Assembly: GCA_038065675.1 (NCBI GenBank)
Contig: JBBTQM010000035.1
Location: forward strand, 1-27,295
DNA from: JAUYLU01 sp038065675
GTDB lineage: Bacteria > Patescibacteriota > Minisyncoccia > Phycocordibacterales > VMEP01
Direction: 5' to 3'
DNA: 27,295 nucleotides
Shown here: positions 14,210-19,794 of the stretch, piece by piece
How positions within the stretch are numbered: the first letter of the stretch is position 1
Layout: the number at the start of each line of letters is the position of its first letter
The notes under the pieces: model-generated
The model's input: the letters and a program-made list of their open reading frames with translations, nothing else
Told to the model about the DNA's origin: nothing
Database searches by the model: none
Translations under genes and position numbers: made by a program

Positions 14210-15154
14210 TTACACCCCAATATCTCTTAATGCCCTCACCCGCTCTTTTATCGGCGGATGTGTCATGAATAAAGTTGCGACTTTCTTGACGGCGCCGCCT
14301 GCCTGCCGCCCGCCTGCTGAAACGCGGGCAGGCGCTGTGCCCGGCGCAGGCAGGCCAAACGGATTGGAAATAAATAAATGCGCAGTAGCGTTTGAGACGC
14401 GCCGCATCGGTTGCGAGTAAGAACCTATTTTTTCAAGGGCAGTTGCAAGCCCGTCAGGATAGCGCGTAAGAAGCGCTCCGGAAGCATCGGCTAGAAACTC
14501 GCGCTTGCGCGAAATGGCAAGCTGGATAAGCGTGGCGATAAGCGGAGAAAGAATCGCGAGAATAATTCCAATCAGCATCATAATGCCGCTAGCCTTGTCA
14601 TCCCTGCTTCTTCCTCCCCAAAAATTAGCTCTTAAGAAAAAGTCCGAGAGCAAAGCCACAAACCCGACAAGAACCACGACAACTGTTGAAAGAAGTATGT
14701 CGCGGTTGCCGATATGCGAAAGCTCGTGGGCGATGACACCTTCAAGTTCATTGCGGTCAAGCATGTGCGTAAGTCCTGATGTAACGGCAACGACGGCATG
14801 TTCTTTGTCGCGGCCGGTGGCAAAAGCGTTCGGCGCCGGGTCGTCAATTATATAAAGCTCGGGCATCGGGAGCCCAGCGGTGATTGAAAGATTTTCAACG
14901 ATATTCCAAAGTTCGCGATTTTCTTCGCGGGCGACAGGACGCGCACCCGACATGGAGAGAACAATTTTATCGGAGTACCAATACGAAACGACATTCATTA
15001 AAATGCTGAAAATAACCGCGCCGTAAAGTATCGCGCCGTTTCCTAAGGCATAGCTGAAATACCAGCCGAGCGCGATAACGACGGCAAAAAATACGGACAT
15101 TAAAAACCATGTCCTTCTTATATTTGAATCCTGGTGGGTATAGAGAGAAGCCAT
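14210..15154 (-). CDS. htpX: Membrane zinc protease HtpX, with an in-frame insert
   Basis: HtpX is an inner-membrane M48 metalloprotease that cleaves damaged membrane proteins. The 314-aa product has spans at about 16-34, 40-57, 152-170 and 192-212. The zinc site is HELSH (143-147) and the third ligand is Glu219 in SRKREFLADASG. Family motifs NATAHLFISNPFG and LFMTHPPIKERVRAL are at the end. Between them are about 24 residues (268-291) rich in A, G, P and R, encoded by a GC-rich palindromic element and not expected in HtpX. The ATG at 15154 has no SD and follows a 7-nt repeat. The gene order lemA-Nudix-htpX suggests an operon; lemA and htpX are frequent neighbours. Confidence 0.93.
   Translation of the reverse strand: MASLYTHQDSNIRRTWFLMSVFFAVVIALGWYFSYALGNGAILYGAVIFSILMNVVSYWYSDKIVLSMSGARPVAREENRELWNIVENLSITAGLPMPELYIIDDPAPNAFATGRDKEHAVVAVTSGLTHMLDRNELEGVIAHELSHIGNRDILLSTVVVVLVGFVALLSDFFLRANFWGGRSRDDKASGIMMLIGIILAILSPLIATLIQLAISRKREFLADASGALLTRYPDGLATALEKIGSYSQPMRRVSNATAHLFISNPFGLPAPGTAPARVSAGGRQAGGAVKKVATLFMTHPPIKERVRALRDIGV
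14297..14355. repeat. GCAGGCAGG palindromic element inside htpX
   Basis: The outer stem is GCCTGCCTGC (14297-14306) with GCAGGCAGGC (14346-14355), perfect over 10 bp. An inner stem is CGCCTGC (14311-14317) with GCAGGCG (14328-14334). The element codes the A/G/P/R-rich insert of HtpX. One end matches the element at 8191-8208 at 17 of 18 bases. Confidence 0.8.
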
Positions 15155-15159
15155 GGGAA

Positions 15160-15180
15160 TAGTTTTTAGTTTTTAGTTAA
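15160..15180. repeat. 7-nt-period repeat at the Nudix/htpX junction
   Basis: About three units of the type TTTTTAG fill the gap and run into the Nudix gene. The Nudix stop codon (15166-15168) and its last few codons lie within the repeat. Confidence 0.65.
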
Positions 15181-15645
15181 AAGTTTTTTGTCGACTAACT
15201 CAAGCTCTCCGTAAATTCCCTCTATTAAATCAAAATTTTTTGCTTCAGCAAGCGTTACCCATTTGTAATCAATAGAATCGGCGTCAAGTTTTACCTCCCC
15301 GGAAACATACCGGCAATAAAAAGAAAGAATAAGTGACGGAATTCCGTCGGGAAGTATATGGGCGATATCAAGCAAGTATTCTACATTATCAACCATGAGG
15401 TTTACCTCCTCTCGTATTTCCCTTTTAAGCGCCGTTTCCGCCGCGCGGTACCATTGCCCTTCTGTGTTTGCCGGAGTCCCCACATAATCATCGGTTTCAA
15501 GTCCTCCGCCGGGGACAGTAAAGCGCCCGGGAAACGCTTTTTTGGAAAGCGCGCGGCGTGTTATGAGATACTCCAAAGAACCGTCTTTCCTTTTCCGGTA
15601 AACGATTCCGGTAATGGAAATTCTGTGCAACTCCTTGTTCTCCAT
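15166..15645 (-). CDS. Nudix hydrolase
   Basis: This 159-aa protein has one Nudix domain, a Mg-dependent hydrolase of nucleoside diphosphate-linked compounds. The strand-loop VPGGGLE (44-50) leads to the Nudix helix AAETALKREIREEVNL (about 68-83) with the REIREE catalytic core. The loop between GGGLE and the helix is longer than in the minimal Nudix box, with TDDYVGTPANTEGQWYR inserted, so the substrate class cannot be told. The last residues, LLTKN, and the stop are coded by the 7-nt repeat. The ATG at 15645 is 7 bp after the lemA stop and has no SD. Confidence 0.87.
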   Translation of the reverse strand: MENKELHRISITGIVYRKRKDGSLEYLITRRALSKKAFPGRFTVPGGGLETDDYVGTPANTEGQWYRAAETALKREIREEVNLMVDNVEYLLDIAHILPDGIPSLILSFYCRYVSGEVKLDADSIDYKWVTLAEAKNFDLIEGIYGELELVDKKLLTKN

Positions 15646-15652
15646 TTTTAGT

Positions 15653-16204
15653 TTAGAACTTCACTTCTACCGGATTGCGTGCGGCTTCATCGCCAAGTTC
15701 AAAAAATTCGCTTTTACCGAAATTAAAAACCCCGGCAATAAGGTTCCCCGGGAAAGAATCAACGCCGATGTTCAAGTCGCGCACGTTAGTATTGTAGAAA
15801 CGCCGTGATGCCTGAATTTTGTTTTCGGTGTCGGAAAGCTCCCGCTGGAGTTCCAAAAAATTCTGATTGGCTTTCAGGTCCGGATACGCTTCGGCAACCG
15901 CGAAAAGAGATTTGAGTGCGCCGGTTAACATATTCTCTGCCTCTGCTTTTTCCGCCGCGCCACTTGCGCTTATCGCCTGCGCGCGCGCCGACGTTACTTT
16001 TTCAAACGCGGATTTTTCGTGAGACGCGTATCCGCTTACCGTGCGAACAAGATTTGGAATCAGGTCATAGCGGCGCTTAAGCTGGACTTCTATATCCGCC
16101 CAGGCTTCCTTTACCCTGGTTACAAGTGTTACAAAACGGTTATAAGCGTAAACCCCCCATAAAACCAAAATTCCTAAAATGGCCAATGATATTGTGGTAG
16201 TCAT
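15653..16204 (-). CDS. lemA: LemA family membrane protein
   Basis: This 183-aa protein has an N-terminal span (about residues 5-20). The family signature follows: YNRFVTLVTRVKEAWADIEVQLKRRYDLIPNLV, then a long helical bundle with ANQNFLELQRELSDTENKIQASRRFYN and VRDLNIGVDSFPGNLIAG. LemA proteins are anchored with a short outside N-terminus and a large helical domain; the function is unresolved and they often neighbour HtpX-type proteases. It is the first gene of the lemA-Nudix-htpX cluster, with an extended -10 promoter about 40 nt upstream. No SD is present. Confidence 0.95.
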   Translation of the reverse strand: MTTTISLAILGILVLWGVYAYNRFVTLVTRVKEAWADIEVQLKRRYDLIPNLVRTVSGYASHEKSAFEKVTSARAQAISASGAAEKAEAENMLTGALKSLFAVAEAYPDLKANQNFLELQRELSDTENKIQASRRFYNTNVRDLNIGVDSFPGNLIAGVFNFGKSEFFELGDEAARNPVEVKF

Positions 16205-16250
16205 ATTTAAGCTTAAATGTAATTATTTTTAAATTCTAAAAAGCACCCCT

Positions 16251-16278
16251 AGTATATCAAAACGGCGCTACGGAACAA
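16251..16278 (-). promoter_or_regulatory. lemA operon promoter (extended -10)
   Basis: Extended -10 TGATATACT occupies 16251-16259. A weak -35 TTGTTC lies at 16273-16278 with a 16-nt spacer. The predicted start is near 16244. Confidence 0.6.
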
Positions 16279-16311
16279 TCAACTCCATAGGAACTTCCTA
16301 TGGGGTTGATT
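16277..16311. repeat. 35-nt near-perfect palindrome between divergent promoters
   Basis: 17-nt arms (16277-16293 and 16295-16311) around one central base match in 16 of 17 positions; the arm core is CCATAGGAA. The irregular pair is U-G in + strand RNA. It lies between the lemA promoter and the + strand promoter at 16316, a place suited to a shared operator, a boundary or a mobile-element end. Confidence 0.75.
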
Positions 16312-16315
16312 TACT

Positions 16316-16344
16316 TTGACAAGCACAGCCCATAAAGTTATCGT
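16316..16344 (+). promoter_or_regulatory. Promoter of the + strand small-ORF unit
   Basis: A perfect -35 TTGACA (16316-16321), 17-nt spacer and -10 TATCGT (16339-16344) predict a start near 16351. Confidence 0.6.
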
Positions 16345-16579
16345 GGTAAAAGACAGCACCTACAGGAGAAACTATGCGCTCACGGGCGATGAACGGGCAC
16401 ACCAGAATGTGCTGCAATTCATGCTTTTCCGCCGCCGCGGCAATGACGAGAACCGCCAAGCGGAGACTGGACAAAGCCTGGCGGCGGAGGATGAGAGAGA
16501 AAATTCCTCCGCCGGAACAGCTGAGATTATTTCCCCCATTTCCGAACTCCTCGAAGGCGGCGTAACCGAAAGGAGGTGA
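16342..16579 (+). CDS. Overlapping alternative ORF, acidic, unrecognised
   Basis: This frame is read from a GTG at 16342 and contains YALTGDERAHQNVLQF, NDENRQAETGQSLAAEDE and IISPISELLEGGVTERR. Its TGA stop (16577-16579) lies within the strong SD of the next short ORF, a common translational-coupling layout. No SD precedes the GTG, and the GTG overlaps the predicted -10, so the start is uncertain; an ATG at about 16420 is another choice. It overlaps the SD-led ORF at 16374 almost completely, so probably only one of the two is translated. Confidence 0.3.
16374..16565 (+). CDS. Small arginine-rich ORF with strong SD (63 aa)
   Basis: The ATG at 16374 follows AGGAGA with a short spacer, 23 nt after the predicted transcript start. 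The 63-aa product has a cysteine cluster (MCCNSC, residues 12-17), a basic helix (KRRLDKAWRRRMREK) and a proline-rich end. I recognise no family. Caution: an overlapping + strand frame ending at 16579 codes a more balanced, acidic sequence and may be the real one. The SD favours this frame; composition favours the other. Confidence 0.4.
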   Translation: MRSRAMNGHTRMCCNSCFSAAAAMTRTAKRRLDKAWRRRMREKIPPPEQLRLFPPFPNSSKAA

Positions 16580-16584
16580 TCCGG
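16571..16584 (+). promoter_or_regulatory. Exceptionally long SD sequence
   Basis: AAAGGAGGTGATCC is complementary over 14 nt to the usual bacterial 16S 3' end (GGATCACCTCCTTT). It precedes a TTG-started ORF after 4 nt. Ordinary SDs match 4-6 nt. Confidence 0.6.
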
Positions 16585-16588
16585 GCTT

Positions 16589-16651
16589 GCCAATAAAAAC
16601 AAAAATAAGAGCAAGTCAGCCACACCGCCGGCCTAGAGGATTTCAATAATC
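16589..16651 (+). CDS. Possible 20-aa ORF or leader peptide
   Basis: A TTG start 4 nt after the 14-nt SD gives a basic 20-residue peptide (MPIKTKIRASQPHRRPRGFQ) ending in TAA. A GTG embedded in the SD would give only six residues. A second strong SD (AAAGGAGG, about 16661-16668) follows with a GTG whose short frame runs into the terminator. Translation is unproven. Confidence 0.25.
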
Positions 16652-16683
16652 TGGCCACGGAAAGGAGGAAGTGCCTCTAGTGG

Positions 16684-16709
16684 AAAAGCCTCGCAATCGC
16701 GGGGCTTTT
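16684..16709 (+). terminator. Terminator of the small-ORF unit
   Basis: An 11-bp stem, AAAAGCCTCGC / GCGGGGCTTTT, with loop AATC and one U-G pair closes the transcript from 16351 and separates it from the secreted-protein gene. Confidence 0.75.
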
Positions 16710-16725
16710 AAATTTCCTTGAATCG

Positions 16726-16734
16726 TGGTATCAT
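16726..16734 (+). promoter_or_regulatory. Extended -10 promoter of the secreted-protein gene
   Basis: TGGTATCAT lies about 70 nt before the start at 16805. No good -35 is visible, as is common with extended -10 promoters. Confidence 0.5.
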
Positions 16735-16804
16735 GCTTTTTACCTTGCGGAAATTCGCGAGGAGGATGTTTTTTCCAATCAAACGGGAATAAGGAGGCTC
16801 AACG

Positions 16805-17186
16805 ATGAAGAAGGTGCTTGCTCTCGCGGCCGCGGCCGCGCTTTGGGCAGTCGGTCCGCCGGCATTCGCTATGGTAATCGGCGGCGGCTCGAGCAACTGC
16901 GACAGTTTCCCCCTCTACGCCGCCCCGGGAGGTGCGGCGGTGGGGCGGATTGCCGACCAGCTCGACAACCGGACGGCAACGATGGGCGCGTCGGCGGAGT
17001 TCCTTTTTATTCTCAATGTCAACACCGAGGACGCCCTCGCCGGCACGCTGCCCGCGGTCGAGTTCGGCGCCGGCACGAACGCCGGCGCGCGCAACTACGC
17101 CGACCAGGACACGACCGCCAAGGCCAAGCGCTCCGCCGCCCCAGGAGGTGTGGCACTCCGCGATACTGCGCCAAGCGCGGACGTGA
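16805..17186 (+). CDS. Small secreted protein, GC-rich, 3' end uncertain
   Basis: AAGGAGG stands 7 nt before the ATG. The N-terminus MKKVLALAAAAALWAVGPPAFA is a clear signal peptide with cleavage after AFA. The mature part (NCDSFPLYAAPGGAAVGRI, then FILNVNTEDALAG, VEFGAGTNAGARNYADQD) matches no family I know. Read straight through, the frame continues to 17362, across the gene's own terminator and the groEL terminator, which is implausible. After the C4 run at 17139-17142, codon third positions become irregular in this frame, while the frame one base further on stays GC-ending and stops at a TGA (17184-17186). I therefore infer a one-base indel at the C-run (an artefact, a mutation or a phase-variable site); the end given is the inferred one. 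GC content is well above the neighbours. Confidence 0.55.
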
Positions 17187-17248
17187 TGGCTTTCCCCCTG
17201 ACATATGTGGGGGGTAAGCTACCACCGCTGATTTCCTTTCGAGGTCCA

Positions 17249-17275
17249 ACGCCACTCATCACAAGTGGCGTTTTT
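17249..17275 (+). terminator. Intrinsic terminator of the secreted-protein gene
   Basis: ACGCCACT / AGTGGCGT stem with a 7-nt loop and T5. Confidence 0.85.
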
Positions 17276-17281
17276 CTTTGC

Positions 17282-17319
17282 AAAATCCCCGTTCCGCAAG
17301 TTTGCGGAACGGGGATTTT
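17282..17319 (-). terminator. Terminator of groESL
   Basis: A perfect 17-bp stem (17282-17298 with 17303-17319, core TCCCCGTTCCGC) with A4/T4 flanks lies about 40 nt past the groEL stop; it can act on both strands. Confidence 0.9.
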
Positions 17320-17324
17320 AAATT

Positions 17325-17361
17325 TGTTGTCAGTTGTAGGTCGTCGGTTGTTTGTTTTTTA
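17325..17361. repeat. 7-nt-period repeat at the groEL 3' end
   Basis: Units such as CAGTTGT, AGGTCGT and CGGTTGT are directly adjacent to the groEL stop. They closely resemble the arms of the element inside lepA. Confidence 0.7.
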
Positions 17362-19002
17362 GTAATCCATCGACGGCATGGTTTGTGCTCCGCCTTTTTC
17401 TTTCTCCGGCTCGTCCGCTATGGCGACTTCGGTAGTGAGAAGCATCGCTCCGGCCGAGGCGGCGTTTTCCACGCCGCTTCGCGTTACTTTAACCGGGTCA
17501 ATAATACCGGCCAAAAGCATATCGGCAACAATTTCGTCTTTCAATGCGTCATAACCGATGTTCCCTTTCCCCTCGCGCACCTTCTCCACTATGACCGAAC
17601 CGTCGTCGCGTCCGGCATTAACCGCAATCTGCTTAAGCGGCGCTTCAAGCGCTGAAAGAAGAATCTTAACTCCAACTTCAAATTCCTTGGCAAATGAAGA
17701 AACGATTGATTTCAATTCCTTCTTTTTTACCACGGCGGCCACTTTGATTAGGGCACTACCGCCGCCAGGTACGATTCCTTCTTCAATCGCCGCCTTGGTG
17801 GCGTTCACCGCGTCTTCCACTTTTAATTTCAAATATTTCATCTCCATTTCCGTCGGCGCGCCGACTTTGATGACGGCAACGCCGCGCCCGAGACGGCCGA
17901 TTCGCTCGTCCAGTTTTTCAATATCAAATTTTGAGTCGCTCGCCTCGCGCATCTTTTTTAACTCCAGAACACGCTTTTCAATATCCGTTTTTTTGCCTTT
18001 CCCTCCGACAATAGTTGTATTATCTTTCGTCGCAATAACTTTCGTCGCCTTGCCTAAAACATCAAGGCTTGCGGTTTCAAGTTTGAGGCCGACTTCTTCG
18101 GAAACAACTTTTCCCCCAACAACCGCGGCAATATCGGCAAGCATTTCTTTTTTGCGGTCTCCGTAGCCCGGTGCCTTGACCGCAAGAATACTGAACGTAC
18201 CGCGAAGCTTATTGACCACGAAGGTGGTGAGGGCCTCGCCTTCCACCTCTTCGGCAATAATCACCAGTTCTTTCCTGCCGGACTTCGCGAGTTTTTCAAG
18301 AAGCGGCAAAACTTCCTGAATCCCCGATATTTTTTTGTCGGTAATTAAAATAAGCGCGTCTTTGGCAACCGCTTCCATGCGTTCGGCGTTTGTAATCATG
18401 TAAGGAGAAACGTACCCCTTATCAAACTGCATGCCTTCAACGATTTCCGATTCCACGGAAAGCGATTGGGATTCCTCAACCGTTACGACCCCGTCTTTGC
18501 CGACTTTATCTATCGTCTCGGCAATAATGCGGCCGAGTTCTTCCGATTCGGCGGAAATGGTCGCAACCTGCATAATCTCCTCTTTCGTTTTAAGCGGCTT
18601 GGCCATGGCGCGGAGCGCCGCGACAACCTCGTCCTTGGCGGCAAGAATCCCCAGCTTTACCCCCATGGCGTTCACCCCCATCGCCGTCTGTTTCATTCCC
18701 TCACGCACGATTGCCTGAGTAAGAATGGCGGCGGTCGTCGTCCCGTCACCCGCAACATCATTCGTTTTTTGGGCGACTTCTTTGACGATTTCAGCCCCCA
18801 TGTTTTCCATTTTGTCGGGAAGAGTGATTTCTTTGGCGATGGAAACGCCGTCGTTCGTTATTGTCGGCCCGCCGTACCCCTTGTCAAAAACAACATTGCG
18901 ACCACGCGGCCCGATAGTTATCTTGACCGCATCCGCTACGGCGTCAACTCCGCGCTTAAGTGCTTGGCGTGCCTCTTCACTGAAAATAATTCGTTTACTC
19001 AT
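17359..19002 (-). CDS. groEL: Chaperonin GroEL
   Basis: GroEL is the 60-kDa chaperonin that folds proteins in an ATP-driven double ring with GroES. The product of 547 aa matches the family length. Motifs are TIGPRGRNVVFDKGYGGPTITNDGV, VAGDGTTTAAILTQAIV (ATP site with the catalytic Asp), EEGIVPGGGSALI and NIGYDA. The C-terminus is KEKGGAQTMPSMDY instead of the Gly-Gly-Met-rich tail of many GroELs. The ATG at 19002 lacks an SD and is separated from groES by a 7-nt inverted repeat. Transcription is from the groES promoter. Confidence 0.98.
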   Translation of the reverse strand: MSKRIIFSEEARQALKRGVDAVADAVKITIGPRGRNVVFDKGYGGPTITNDGVSIAKEITLPDKMENMGAEIVKEVAQKTNDVAGDGTTTAAILTQAIVREGMKQTAMGVNAMGVKLGILAAKDEVVAALRAMAKPLKTKEEIMQVATISAESEELGRIIAETIDKVGKDGVVTVEESQSLSVESEIVEGMQFDKGYVSPYMITNAERMEAVAKDALILITDKKISGIQEVLPLLEKLAKSGRKELVIIAEEVEGEALTTFVVNKLRGTFSILAVKAPGYGDRKKEMLADIAAVVGGKVVSEEVGLKLETASLDVLGKATKVIATKDNTTIVGGKGKKTDIEKRVLELKKMREASDSKFDIEKLDERIGRLGRGVAVIKVGAPTEMEMKYLKLKVEDAVNATKAAIEEGIVPGGGSALIKVAAVVKKKELKSIVSSFAKEFEVGVKILLSALEAPLKQIAVNAGRDDGSVIVEKVREGKGNIGYDALKDEIVADMLLAGIIDPVKVTRSGVENAASAGAMLLTTEVAIADEPEKEKGGAQTMPSMDY

Positions 19003-19009
19003 ATTGTTT

Positions 19010-19078
19010 GGTAGTTTTTAGTTTGCAGTTTGCAGTTTTTAGAAATTCACTAAAAACTATTAACTAATAACTAATTTT
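19010..19078. repeat. Inverted 7-nt-period element between groES and groEL
   Basis: The left arm (19014-19042, units TTTTTAG and TTTGCAG) is mirrored by the right arm (19050-19074, units CTAAAAA and CTAATAA) around a 7-nt loop, with 8 perfectly paired bases next to the loop. The groES stop codon (19071-19073) lies inside the element. Confidence 0.75.
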
Positions 19079-19391
19079 TGATAATCGCTAAAATATTCTC
19101 TTCTTTGATGATGAAATATGTCTCGCCCTCCACCTTTATCTCGTCCGGCCCGTATTTTGAAAAAATGACCGTATCCCCCGTCTTTACCCGCAGGGGAATT
19201 TTTTTACCCTCTTCGCTCAACCGCCCCTCGCCTACGGCGACAACTTTGCCCTGTTCAGGCCGCTCTTTATCCACGGTTTCGGGAATTATAATCCCGAAAC
19301 TGGTTTTTTTACCTTCATAAGCGGCTATCCCTTTGACTAAGACCTTGTCGCCCAAAGGAATAATTTTAGATTTTTTGTTTGTTTTTTTCAT
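19071..19391 (-). CDS. groES: Co-chaperonin GroES
   Basis: GroES forms the heptameric lid of the GroEL cage. The 106-aa product contains IIPLGDKVLVKGI, the mobile-loop region YEGKKTSFGIIIPET, QGKVVAVGEG, VKTGDTVIFSKYG and a C-terminal YFIIKEENILAII, all typical. An extra basic N-terminus (MKKTNKKSK) is present. It is the first gene of the groESL operon. No CIRCE element (TTAGCACTC inverted repeat) lies in its promoter region, so HrcA control is not indicated. Confidence 0.97.
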   Translation of the reverse strand: MKKTNKKSKIIPLGDKVLVKGIAAYEGKKTSFGIIIPETVDKERPEQGKVVAVGEGRLSEEGKKIPLRVKTGDTVIFSKYGPDEIKVEGETYFIIKEENILAIIKN

Positions 19392-19441
19392 AATTGCCGG
19401 TTGTTAATATCGCTCTTAATTACTCGTTAGGTACACGGATA

Positions 19442-19469
19442 GTTATACAGCTTCGTGGAATAATTTCAA
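19442..19469 (-). promoter_or_regulatory. groESL promoter
   Basis: The -35 TTGAAA is at 19464-19469 and the -10 TATAAC at 19442-19447, with a 16-nt spacer. The leader is about 44 nt. It diverges from secG. Confidence 0.7.
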
Positions 19470-19524
19470 GAGGGTGGAAAAATCCTCCTTGCCGCGCCGA
19501 AAAAGATATGATAAAGTCTGCGAA

Positions 19525-19758
19525 ATGGGAATTATTGCTACAATCCTGCCGTACGCGCAGATAGTGCTCGCGGCGCTCTTGATAGCGGCGATACTACTAC
19601 AGCAGACAAGCGCAAATACCGGAGGCGCCTTGGGCGGCAGCGATGCACTCGGAAGTTACCACACTCGCCGCGGCGGAGAGAAAATGCTTTTCAACGCGAC
19701 GATAGCGATTGCCATACTTTTCGCGTTATCGGCACTTCTTTCGCTTTTTCTAAAGTAA
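19525..19758 (+). CDS. secG: Protein translocase subunit SecG
   Basis: SecG is the small accessory subunit of the SecYEG channel. The 77-aa product has two spans (about 5-24 and 53-75) around the conserved cytoplasmic loop LLQQTSANTGGALGGSDALGSYHTRRGGEK. The frame is open further upstream to a GTG at 19474, but homology-like sequence begins at MGIIATILPYAQ, so the ATG at 19525 is chosen. A TATGAT at 19507-19512 would give a near-leaderless transcript; the promoter is weakly supported. It is followed after 36 bp by the peptide-binding protein gene. Confidence 0.9.
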   Translation: MGIIATILPYAQIVLAALLIAAILLQQTSANTGGALGGSDALGSYHTRRGGEKMLFNATIAIAILFALSALLSLFLK

Positions 19759-19794
19759 AAATTCCATTTTAAATTACTGGCGTTTGAATACTCA

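Noticed and set aside
16566..16590. 16S rRNA 3' end fragment on the - strand
   Set aside because: Only the 14 nt of the anti-SD complement match; the bases before GGATCACC do not resemble helix 45 of 16S, so an SD on the + strand explains it better.
19392..19470. CIRCE operator before groES
   Set aside because: No TTAGCACTC-N9-GAGTGCTAA-like inverted repeat is present.
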